The notes under the pieces are model-generated. The model was not told the DNA's origin. It ran no database searches and saw only the letters and a list, made by a program, of their open reading frames with translations. DNA of 64,000 nucleotides from UBA1765 sp045615885 (lineage in GTDB: Bacteria > Fibrobacterota > Fibrobacteria > Fibrobacterales > Fibrobacteraceae), in NCBI GenBank assembly GCA_045615885.1, contig JAZLFR010000057.1:1-64000 (forward strand). The letters run 5' to 3'. Numbering within the stretch: the first letter of the stretch is position 1; each line of letters opens with the position of its first letter. Below are positions 8,561-16,094 of this stretch, in pieces. Position numbers and translations under genes: made by a program.

Positions 8561-9595
8561 CTACCTCTTTACCTTCAAGCTCTTTTCGATGATCAAGTCA
8601 ATAAGCTGGGTGTAGCTGATGCCGTTGCAAGCAGCCTGCTGCGGCAAAAGCGATGTCGGAGTCATGCCCGGGAGCGTATTCGTTTCGATTGCCCAAGCCT
8701 TGTTGTTTGCATCGATGCGAACATCGGTGCGGCTATAGACTACGCCGCCAAGAGCGATCTGCGCATTCTTTGCAATTTCCTGGATTTGTTCTGTAAGGGC
8801 GGCATCGAACGGAGCCGGAGTGACTTCGCGGCATTCGCCATTGTACTTGGCTTCAAAGTCAAAGTATTCACGGGTGGTCATCTGCATTTCTGTCGGCGGG
8901 AACGGACGTTCGCCTTCCATGTAGCCGCAGCTTGCTTCACGACCCTTGATAAACTGTTCGCACAAAAGGCGGTCACTCATCTGGAACAGGCTTTCGCAAA
9001 GTTCAAGGGCTTCGTCCATGGTCTTTGCAATGCCGACACCAATGCTCGAGCCGCCGAGCGGGTCCTTCACGACAAGCGGAAAACCGAGAGCGTCAACAAC
9101 GGCCTGCAAAGTATCGCCGTTAAAGTCGGCGCGATTCAAAACGCGGTAAGCCGGGGTCGGAATGCCGTTTGCGCTGTAAATTTCCTTGGTCTTGATCTTG
9201 TCCATGGCAAGGGCGCTAGCAAGAATGCCAAAGCCTGTGTACGGAATGTTCCAGTTTTCCATGAGGGCTTGGGCATGGCCGTCTTCGCCCCACTTGCCGT
9301 GCAAAGCCAGGAATGCCATGTCGCAATCCGGAAGTTCGGAGAGTGCCGGGTTCTTTACCTTGTGGACAGCCGGGCCTTCAATGCCGTAAAAGTAATTTTC
9401 GCCGAAGTTGTCTTTCTGGTATGGGGAAAGTTCGCGACTCGACCAAATCCAGGTTCCGTCCTTTTGAATGAGCACAGGATGAATGTTATACTTGCTTGCA
9501 TCCATGGCACGAACAACGCCAGTGCCGCTAGAAACGGAAACATCGTGTTCCGTGGAATAACCGCCCATCAAAACGAGAACGCGTAAACGAGACAT
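8561..9595 (-). CDS. ddl: D-alanine--D-alanine ligase
   Basis: A 344-residue ATP-grasp ligase that makes the D-Ala-D-Ala dipeptide for peptidoglycan. The N-terminus VLMGGYSTEHDVSVSSG matches the family glycine-rich loop with the Glu and Ser that bind the first D-Ala. The ATP-grasp part shows PLVVKDPLGGSSIGVG (lysine and Gly-rich loop), and the C-terminus has AIETNTLPGMTPTSLLPQQA with the metal ligands and second-substrate loop. The start at 9595 is preferred over an upstream ATG at 9661, since AAAGGCGG precedes it and homology begins there. It is flanked by a mosaic repeat downstream and a divergent transporter upstream. Confidence 0.94.
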   Translation of the reverse strand: MSRLRVLVLMGGYSTEHDVSVSSGTGVVRAMDASKYNIHPVLIQKDGTWIWSSRELSPYQKDNFGENYFYGIEGPAVHKVKNPALSELPDCDMAFLALHGKWGEDGHAQALMENWNIPYTGFGILASALAMDKIKTKEIYSANGIPTPAYRVLNRADFNGDTLQAVVDALGFPLVVKDPLGGSSIGVGIAKTMDEALELCESLFQMSDRLLCEQFIKGREASCGYMEGERPFPPTEMQMTTREYFDFEAKYNGECREVTPAPFDAALTEQIQEIAKNAQIALGGVVYSRTDVRIDANNKAWAIETNTLPGMTPTSLLPQQAACNGISYTQLIDLIIEKSLKVKR

Positions 9596-9758
9596 AAAAC
9601 CGCCTTTGAATAAAAAACTTTGTCTAAAATATACCAAAATGAAAGCCGGGTGGCTAAACAAAATACAAATTTGATTCTCGTAAGTCGTTGATTTTCAATA
9701 AGTTACAAAAATCATGTACAAACATGTTAGTAAATCACATATTGCTATATTTGAGTAT

Positions 9759-10628
9759 ATGAAAAAATTTGCATGGCACCTGCTTGCTATATTCACAATC
9801 ATCACCTGGGGCGTGAGTTTCGTTTCTACGAAGGTTCTTTTGAACCACGATTTTTCGGCCGTGCAGATTTTTGTAATTCGTTTCGTGTTTGTCTATGTTC
9901 TTTTGCTTGGAATTTTTCATAAAAAATTGTGGGCAGACAGCATAAAAGACGAACTAACGCTCGCTTTTGGAGGAATTTGCGGCTGCACGCTTTACTTTTG
10001 GGCAGAAAACACCGCACTAGCCCACTCTTTTGCCTCGAATGTATCGTTGATAGTGTGTTCCAACCCACTTTTAATCATGATTTTTGCAGGATTGCTCTAT
10101 CAAAACGAAAGATTGAACAAAAGACAGGTTTTCGGTTCGCTAATCACGCTCGTCGGCATGGTTCTTGTGGTGCTAAACGGCAAATTCATACTCAACTTAT
10201 CGCCTTTTGGCGATCTACTCGCATTCTGCGCCGCCATTGTGTGGGCTTTATACTCACTTGCGCTTAGGCGAATCAAAGGGAAATACACAGTTTTATTCGT
10301 AAACCGCAAAATTTTCTTTTACGGCATGCTCACATCACTCCCGCTTTTGGCTTTTGAAGGGCAAAGTATTCCCTGGGAGAGTTTTGCGCACCCTGTAGTT
10401 TGGGGGAATTTTGCATTTTTAGGCATAATCGCGTCATTGTTCGGCTACATTGTGTGGACAAAAGTGCTTGAAAAGCTCGGAACCGTATTTGCCTCGAACT
10501 ACATTTACGGAATTCCGCTTGTAACAATGCTGTTTTCGGCACTTGCCTTGGACGAACGCATTACATGGGTCGCCATTTTGGGCGCTGCAGCTATCATTTT
10601 AGGGATGGTGATGGCCGAGAAAAAATGA
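9759..10628 (+). CDS. EamA/DMT-family transporter
   Basis: A 289-residue inner-membrane protein with about ten hydrophobic helices arranged as two EamA repeats, typical of drug/metabolite transporters. Signatures include ITWGVSFVSTKVLL in helix 1 and ALDERITWVAILGAAAIILG near the end. The substrate cannot be told. An in-frame ATG at 9714 exists but would add 15 residues not typical of the family; the start at 9759 places helix 1 right at the N-terminus. It is unrelated in operon terms to its neighbours. Confidence 0.83.
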   Translation: MKKFAWHLLAIFTIITWGVSFVSTKVLLNHDFSAVQIFVIRFVFVYVLLLGIFHKKLWADSIKDELTLAFGGICGCTLYFWAENTALAHSFASNVSLIVCSNPLLIMIFAGLLYQNERLNKRQVFGSLITLVGMVLVVLNGKFILNLSPFGDLLAFCAAIVWALYSLALRRIKGKYTVLFVNRKIFFYGMLTSLPLLAFEGQSIPWESFAHPVVWGNFAFLGIIASLFGYIVWTKVLEKLGTVFASNYIYGIPLVTMLFSALALDERITWVAILGAAAIILGMVMAEKK

Positions 10629-10695
10629 TTTTGGGCCGACGCCGACACGGCAAACTAATCAAACTCGAATACATCAGTTCGAATTCGAAATACAA

Positions 10696-10733
10696 ACGAA
10701 AAGTCCCCCAACAAATGTTGGAGGACTTTTCGT
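10696..10733 (-). terminator. Terminator between EamA gene and tRNA-Pro
   Basis: A long near-perfect stem, ACGAAAAGTCC with GGACTTTTCGT plus an inner CCAACA/TGTTGG, between the plus-strand transporter and the minus-strand tRNA. It carries T-rich sequence on both sides and can serve both directions. Confidence 0.75.
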
Positions 10734-10806
10734 CGGGATAACCAGATTCGAACTGATGACATTCTGCTCCCAAAGCAGACGCTCTACCAGACTGAGCTAC
10801 ATCCCG
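10733..10806 (-). tRNA. tRNA-Pro (TGG)
   Basis: A 74-nt cloverleaf on the minus strand. The acceptor stem CGGGATG/TATCCCG has one G-T pair and the discriminator is A. The anticodon stem TCTGC/GCAGA closes the loop TTTGGGA, giving anticodon TGG (Pro). The T arm contains GTTCGAATC. Confidence 0.95.
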
Positions 10807-10819
10807 TTTGTGTGCCCAC

Positions 10820-10847
10820 AATATAGGATTTTAGCGTACATTGTCAA
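10820..10847 (-). promoter_or_regulatory. Promoter of tRNA-Pro (TGG)
   Basis: On the minus strand a perfect TTGACA (10847-10842) and TATATT (10825-10820) are 16 bases apart, ending 13 bases before the mature tRNA. Confidence 0.75.
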
Positions 10848-11063
10848 GGGGGTGCGTCCATTTTTTGTTCTGTTTTATATTCTTATCTCACTTTTTATAG
10901 TGAAAACGCTAGTGGAACATTTTAGAACAACCTATAAGCAATTCAAAATCGGTTTTGCCGGTGCTTTTAAAACACGAGCCGAACCAATGAAAATTTTATT
11001 TTTTTGTATATTTCCGAAGAGGCCCCGTAGGCCATAAATTCAACCAATCAAGAGGAGTCCCTA

Positions 11064-11237
11064 ATGACGCATACACGAGTTAAGGCTATCGCCATCAACT
11101 GCCCCTCCGAACTCGAAGAAGAGATCAACAACTTCATCAAGGATAAAGATGTTATTTCAATCAACCTTGCTGAAGGTTCCCGTGGAAAAATAGCTTTAAT
11201 CCACTACAAAGACACGCTGTTTTCTACGCTAGGTTAA
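11064..11237 (+). CDS. Small hypothetical protein (57 aa)
   Basis: A 57-residue ORF with a strong ribosome binding site (AGAGGAG, 7 bases before the ATG) and its own terminator right after the stop. Composition is that of a normal soluble protein. By eye the segment ELEEEINNFIKDKDVISINL with the C-terminal KIALIHYKD resembles the Cse60-type small proteins of Firmicutes (a beta-alpha-beta-beta fold), but the match is weak. No function is assigned. It stands alone between tRNA-Pro and hisD. The upstream 250 bases (10810-11063) hold no other gene. Confidence 0.72.
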   Translation: MTHTRVKAIAINCPSELEEEINNFIKDKDVISINLAEGSRGKIALIHYKDTLFSTLG

Positions 11238-11264
11238 TTTTCAAAAGCTTTAGCAGCCAAATCA

Positions 11265-11295
11265 AAATGCCCGTTCTTAAGAACGGGCATTTTTG
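11265..11295 (+). terminator. Bidirectional terminator
   Basis: A perfect 12-bp stem AAATGCCCGTTC/GAACGGGCATTT with a TTAA loop and a T-run. It lies between the convergent small ORF and hisD and can terminate both. Confidence 0.9.
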
Positions 11296-11319
11296 CAACT
11301 AGTTTTGCTTAGGTCTTTG

Positions 11320-12591
11320 TTACAGACGCTTGAGCACTGCCTGGGCATGGTGGTAGAAACCTTCCGCCATGGCAACTTCGGCAATCGGCTTTGCATTCTT
11401 CAAGATAGCCTTCTGGGAGTAGCGAATAACGCTCATGCGCTTGAGGAAGTCATAAACGCCAAGAGGGCTAGAGAAGCGTGCCGTACCGTTCGTCGGGAGC
11501 ACATGGTTCGGGCCGGCGAAGTAGTCGCCGACCGGTTCGCTGGACCACGGACCAACAAAGACAGCACCAGCGTTGTCGATGCGCTCCGCAAGAGCGTCCG
11601 CATCGCGGGTCATGACTTCAAGGTGTTCCGGGGCGATTGCGTTTGCAATGGCAACGCCGTCATTCCAGTTCTTTACAACCAAAATGCGACCAAAGTTAGC
11701 AAGCACCTTTTCAAGCTTTTCACGCTTCGGGGAGGCTTCAACCTGGGCATCGACGCAAGCAGAAATATCCTTTGCAGCAGACATGGAATCCGTGATGCAG
11801 ATTGCAGCTTCAAAACCGGAGCCGTGCTCGGCCTGAGCAAGCAAGTCGGCAGCGACAAAGTCCGGGTCAGAAGTGTCGTCTGCCATCACGAGAACTTCAG
11901 ACGGGCCTGCGATCATGTCGATATCGACAATGCCAAAAACTTCCTTCTTTGCAACTGCAGCAAAAACATTGCCTGGGCCAACAATTTTATCGACTCGTTC
12001 CACACCCTTTGCACCGTAAGCAAGAAGAGCTACAGCCTGTGCACCGCCGATGTGGTAAACTTCCTTGATGCCAAGTTCCTTGAGAACAAAGGCTACAGCC
12101 GGGTTCAGTCCGCCCTTGGCAGGTGTCACGACAACGATTTCAGAAACACCGGCCACGAGCGCAGGGACTGCGTTCATGATGACAGTGCTTGGGTAAACGC
12201 CTGCACCGCCTGGAACGTAAAGGCCCACGCGACGCATCGGGCGAATGCGCTGACCAAGAACGACGCCGTCATTACCTTTGATGTTCCAAGTCTTTTCCAT
12301 TTGATGCTTATGGAATTCGCGAACATTACGGATTGCCGTGCGGCAAGCTGCTTGCAAAGAAGCAGGAGCCTTGGCAGCAGCGCGTTCGACAGCCTTCGGA
12401 GAAATTTTCAAGGAAGAACCTTCAAGACCGTCAAACTGCTTAGCGTACTTGACTGCAGCAGCCATGCCGTTTGTGCGCACATCATCAAGAATAGAAAGGA
12501 CCTTGTCGTAAATTTCGCGACTCGGGGCAACGCTGCGAGAGCAGATGCGATCGATTTCTTTGGACTTCGGTGTTACTTTTACAATTTCCAT
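11320..12591 (-). CDS. hisD: Histidinol dehydrogenase
   Basis: A 423-residue zinc enzyme that oxidises L-histidinol to L-histidine in two NAD-dependent steps. Key regions: VPGGAGVYPSTVIMNAVPA (127-145), IAGPSEVLVMADD (228-239), and LLAQAEHGSG with the zinc ligands Q253 and H256; APEHLEVM carries the catalytic Glu-His pair. Length is normal. It follows the citramalate synthase gene by 23 bases, so histidine and isoleucine precursor synthesis may be co-transcribed. No other his genes are in the window. Confidence 0.95.
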   Translation of the reverse strand: MEIVKVTPKSKEIDRICSRSVAPSREIYDKVLSILDDVRTNGMAAAVKYAKQFDGLEGSSLKISPKAVERAAAKAPASLQAACRTAIRNVREFHKHQMEKTWNIKGNDGVVLGQRIRPMRRVGLYVPGGAGVYPSTVIMNAVPALVAGVSEIVVVTPAKGGLNPAVAFVLKELGIKEVYHIGGAQAVALLAYGAKGVERVDKIVGPGNVFAAVAKKEVFGIVDIDMIAGPSEVLVMADDTSDPDFVAADLLAQAEHGSGFEAAICITDSMSAAKDISACVDAQVEASPKREKLEKVLANFGRILVVKNWNDGVAIANAIAPEHLEVMTRDADALAERIDNAGAVFVGPWSSEPVGDYFAGPNHVLPTNGTARFSSPLGVYDFLKRMSVIRYSQKAILKNAKPIAEVAMAEGFYHHAQAVLKRL

Positions 12592-12614
12592 TTTAGTATC
12601 CCTAATTCAAAATC

Positions 12615-14345
12615 CTATTTCTTACCCTTATTCTTTTTTACAGCAGGCTTTGTAATATCGGCAGCACGCTTCACTTGACGCTTCGTCAAACCCTGTTTTT
12701 TTACTTCAGGAATTTTTTCCATTTGCGAAGCACCAACTTCCAAGTGCTTGTAAGCTCCATTAATCACCTTGTTTTCAATAAGGATCTTGTAGCAAAGTCC
12801 ATCGACAAGAGCTATCCAGCTAGCTTCGATAATATTGGAGCTAACACCAGCCATGTTCCAGTAACCCTTGTCGTCACCGAATGTAGTCCACACGCGAACA
12901 AGCGCGTCGGAAGCTACATTGGAGCCAAGCACACGCACCTTGAAGTCATCGAGGCGAACCTTGGACATGTAGGGGAAGAATGGGAGCAATGCCTTGCGGA
13001 GGGCTGCATCGAGAGCGTTCACCGGACCATCACCTTCAGATACCTGGTGGCTGATCTTATCGCCAATCTGGAGTTTAACGGAAGCCTGTGAAACAGAAAC
13101 GCCTTGAACGGTCTTGTCTTCGATAACACGGTAATTCAAAACCTTGAACGGTTCTTCCACCATACCTAGATGGCGGTATACGAGCATCTTGAAGCTTGCT
13201 TCGGCAGAGTCAAAATGCCAGCCAGCGTTTTCGCGTTCCTTGATTTGAGTAAGGAGACTTGCAACGACAGGATCCTTCTTGTCGATACCAGGCTTGATAG
13301 CCTTGAGCTTTTCGACAACGAGGGAACCACCGGCCTGGTCGCTAGTTACAAACACGCGATCGTTGCCAACTGCATGCGGATCGATATGTTCAAAGCTGCG
13401 GCTGACCTTCATAACGCCATCGATATGGGCTCCACCCTTGTGAGCAAAAGCGGCATCGCCAACGTAAGGAGCTCGCACATCGCTAGGCAAGTTCACAATC
13501 TGATCTACATTGGAGCTCAACTGGCGAAGTCGTGAAATCTTCTTTGCAGCAAAGAAGCTCCTGTTCATTTTAAAATGCAAGTCAGCAGCGATTGTAGTGA
13601 GGTTTGCATTACCGCAGCGTTCACCATAGCCGTTCACAACGCCCTGAACCATGGTTGCGCCTTTCTTGACTGCATAGATACTGTTGCAAACTGCAAGGCC
13701 AGCATCGTTATGCACATGGATTCCAAGCGGAGTAGAAATTTTTTGAGAAACGTCTTCAATGATTTCTTCGAGTTCCCATGGCATTGTGCCGCCATTGGTA
13801 TCGCAAAGAACAATAAAGTCTGCGTGGCCCTGTTCGGCAGCACGGAGAGTTTCAATTGCGTATTCCGGATTAGCCTTGTAACCGTCAAAGAAATGTTCTG
13901 CATCGTAAATCACTTCTTCGGAACATTCCTTGAGGAATTCCACAGAAGACTTGATCATGTCAAGGTTTTCTTCGAGAGTCGTATGGATAACTTCCGTTAC
14001 ATGCAAGTCCCAGCTCTTACCGAAAATTGTCTTGACTGGAGCGCCACTCTTGACAAGGGCAGCAAGGAGAGGATCCTTTTCAGGGAGGATTCCAGGGCGG
14101 CGGGTGCTACCGAATGCAGCAATCTTTGCATGCTTTAAACCAACTTCCTTAATTTTCTGGAAGAACTCTTCGTCAGTCGGGTTACTTGGGTTAGGCCAGC
14201 CACCTTCAATATAGTCAAAGCCAAAATGGTCCAAAATTCGTGCAATCTGGAGCTTGTCCGCCAGGGAGAGACTGATTTTACGATCCTGATTACCATCGCG
14301 AAGGGTGGTATCGTATAAGAACACTTTTTTAGCTGTATTTTTCAT
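12615..14345 (-). CDS. cimA: Citramalate synthase
   Basis: A 576-residue enzyme of the isopropylmalate/citramalate synthase family that condenses pyruvate with acetyl-CoA to (R)-citramalate, the threonine-independent entry to isoleucine. The N-terminus has DTTLRDGNQDRKISLSLADK (catalytic Arg and Asp), then GGWPNPSNP, GIHVHNDAGLAV with the metal-binding HxH, and GNANLTTIAADLHFK. The length, the GGWP motif and the C-terminal LeuA regulatory domain (about 420-560) fit the CimA-type (TIGR00977) rather than LeuA. The ATG at 14345 is used; an in-frame upstream extension of 30 residues is low complexity and lies in repeat DNA. It ends in a Lys-rich tail. Confidence 0.9.
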   Translation of the reverse strand: MKNTAKKVFLYDTTLRDGNQDRKISLSLADKLQIARILDHFGFDYIEGGWPNPSNPTDEEFFQKIKEVGLKHAKIAAFGSTRRPGILPEKDPLLAALVKSGAPVKTIFGKSWDLHVTEVIHTTLEENLDMIKSSVEFLKECSEEVIYDAEHFFDGYKANPEYAIETLRAAEQGHADFIVLCDTNGGTMPWELEEIIEDVSQKISTPLGIHVHNDAGLAVCNSIYAVKKGATMVQGVVNGYGERCGNANLTTIAADLHFKMNRSFFAAKKISRLRQLSSNVDQIVNLPSDVRAPYVGDAAFAHKGGAHIDGVMKVSRSFEHIDPHAVGNDRVFVTSDQAGGSLVVEKLKAIKPGIDKKDPVVASLLTQIKERENAGWHFDSAEASFKMLVYRHLGMVEEPFKVLNYRVIEDKTVQGVSVSQASVKLQIGDKISHQVSEGDGPVNALDAALRKALLPFFPYMSKVRLDDFKVRVLGSNVASDALVRVWTTFGDDKGYWNMAGVSSNIIEASWIALVDGLCYKILIENKVINGAYKHLEVGASQMEKIPEVKKQGLTKRQVKRAADITKPAVKKNKGKK

Positions 14346-14768
14346 GGGCGTAAATGTAGTAAATAAGAAATAAGAGGACAGAGAACAGAGGACAGAAGAC
14401 TGGTATGAGGAACGCTCCTTCGGTGCTTGAGGCATGAGGTCGTAAAACAGAATTCAGAAACGAGAAACCAGAGGACAGAAGAAAGTAGGAAGACATAAGA
14501 CGGAAGCAGGAATCAGTGACAGGAGTCAGGAACAGTAACTTACCATGTTCTGGATTGCTTCAATCCTTCGGATTTCGCAATGACACTTAATTATTCATTG
14601 CTAATTGAACATTCAGACATCAGCCTACAGCCGACACATTGGAAATTAACATTTCACTAGATCCTAATCACTAAAACAATGGAATTTAACAATCCTCTTT
14701 CGTCTTTCGTCTACCAGCGAAGCGGTCTCTCGTCTAATATAGCCCCTAAATCCTAGATCCTATAACCC
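14346..14768. repeat. Intergenic mosaic repeat, copy D (inverted)
   Basis: A 423-base non-coding region between cimA and a transporter gene. It contains purine-rich GAACAGAGGACAGAAG units, then AGGAAGACATAAGACGGAAG, CAGGAATCAGTGACAGGAGT, GGAACAGTAACTTACCATG and TCTGGATTGCTTCAATCC followed by GATTTCGCAATGACA. That is the reverse complement of copy B. It continues with CCGACACATTGGAAATTAAC, CACTAGATCCTAATCACTA and CTTTCGTCTTTCGTCTACC. No ORF is supported. Confidence 0.75.
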
Positions 14769-15644
14769 CTATCCCCTTTTCTTGTTCGTCACAATAATGA
14801 GAACGGCCGACAATATGCATACAATTGCAAATGCGTAGCGAATGGAAAAGAATTCTCCAAAAACAAAAATGCCGATAAGAACCGCGGTCAAAGGCTCCAA
14901 GGCCCCCATAATGGCTGCCGGCGTGGAGCCGACCCATTGTATAGCCTTCGTGGTTAGTATTAGCGAGAATACAGTCGGAACGCAGGCAAGCATCATTGCC
15001 CAGAACCATGCGGCAGGCGTTGGCGGAAGCATTGGCAAATCGCCAGTAACGAGACTTGCAATAACAAAGAACAGCTCACAAAAACAAAGCACAAAAAAGG
15101 TGAGTTTCAAAGCACCCATCTTCATTTGAGCGGCATTCACAATCACAATGTATACTGCATAGCTTAAGGCAGAAAGCGCAACCAGCAGAGAACCGGCCAA
15201 ACTTATTGAAGCGTTCGGGCCTCCATTGTAGAGCAGCAGAATTCCAACAAAGGCAAGGAGAATGGAAGCCACCGTAATTTTGGTAATGCGTTCCTTAAAG
15301 AACACGGCCATCAGCACGGCAGTCATTATCGGATACACAAAAAGGAGCGTCGAAGCAAGCCCAGCATCCATAAACTTGAATGAAGAATAAAGGGAATAGG
15401 AAGATATTCCAAAAAGAATTCCTAGAACAGAAAGAACTTTTAATTCGAGTTTTGAAACTTTAAAGGATTTTCTGTTGGCAAGCATCACCAAAAAAAGCAT
15501 GATGGCGGCAAAGCCAAAACGGTACATAAGAACAGACAAGGTAGGAACGTTTTCTTTGTAAAGAAACAGCGCGCCCAGCGGATTTGTTCCGTAGCAAACT
15601 GAACCAACAATGCCACAGATAGCGCCTTTCCACTTTTGTTGCAT
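14769..15644 (-). CDS. EamA/DMT-family transporter
   Basis: A 291-residue inner-membrane protein with about ten helices and two EamA repeats; PAAIMGALEPLTAVLIGIFVFGE near the C-terminus is the family hallmark. It is not close in sequence to the transporter at 9.8 kb. The substrate is unknown. It diverges from the csoR-copA operon and shares a 150-base intergenic region with it. Confidence 0.85.
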   Translation of the reverse strand: MQQKWKGAICGIVGSVCYGTNPLGALFLYKENVPTLSVLMYRFGFAAIMLFLVMLANRKSFKVSKLELKVLSVLGILFGISSYSLYSSFKFMDAGLASTLLFVYPIMTAVLMAVFFKERITKITVASILLAFVGILLLYNGGPNASISLAGSLLVALSALSYAVYIVIVNAAQMKMGALKLTFFVLCFCELFFVIASLVTGDLPMLPPTPAAWFWAMMLACVPTVFSLILTTKAIQWVGSTPAAIMGALEPLTAVLIGIFVFGEFFSIRYAFAIVCILSAVLIIVTNKKRG

Positions 15645-15739
15645 GGCTCAAATGTAGAAAAAGAGTGAAAAGAATTTTGGCATTGCAGACTTTATTTTTG
15701 ATATTACCTGAAAAAACAAGCCGAAAGATTAACGAGTTG

Positions 15740-15766
15740 TTGACATATACCCCATAGGGGTATTAT
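15740..15766 (+). promoter_or_regulatory. Copper-responsive promoter with CsoR-type operator
   Basis: A TTGACA box (15740-15745) and TATTAT (15761-15766) enclose the inverted repeat ATACCCC-ATA-GGGGTAT (15747-15763), which fills the spacer. This is the layout of CsoR operators: repressor binding would block RNA polymerase, and copper would release it. The promoter sits about 30 bases upstream of the csoR ATG. Confidence 0.85.
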
Positions 15767-15794
15767 ATTTAGTTCAAAAATCAGTGAGCTAAAT

Positions 15795-16088
15795 ATGGGA
15801 TGTCGTTGCCATAAAAAGAAATATCGTTCTGAACAAGATCAAAAGGCGCTTTTAAACAGGCTTAAGAGAATCGAAGGCCAAATCAAGGGTCTCCAAGGCA
15901 TGATTGAAAAAGATGTCTACTGCACAGACATTCTGACACAGGTTTCTGCGGTAAATGCAGCGCTCAATGCATTTTCTAAAAATCTGTTGAACAACCACAT
16001 TAGAACCTGCGTTGCAGAAGACATTCGCAAAGGGAATGATGAAGTTATAGACGACTTGCTTTCTACCTTGCAAAAAATGATGAAGTAA
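15795..16088 (+). CDS. csoR: CsoR-family copper-sensing repressor
   Basis: A 97-residue all-helical metal-sensing repressor. The Cu(I) ligand set of the CsoR subfamily is complete: C43 (VYCTDI), H68 (NNHIRTC) and C72. The GCRCHKKK N-terminus adds possible extra metal ligands. It would bind the operator just upstream and control itself and copA, whose ATG follows six bases after the stop. Confidence 0.9.
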   Translation: MGCRCHKKKYRSEQDQKALLNRLKRIEGQIKGLQGMIEKDVYCTDILTQVSAVNAALNAFSKNLLNNHIRTCVAEDIRKGNDEVIDDLLSTLQKMMK

Positions 16089-16094
16089 AGCGAT

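Noticed and set aside
10756..11037. A 93-codon plus-strand ORF
   Set aside because: It starts inside the antisense of tRNA-Pro and crosses the tRNA promoter; no ribosome binding site.
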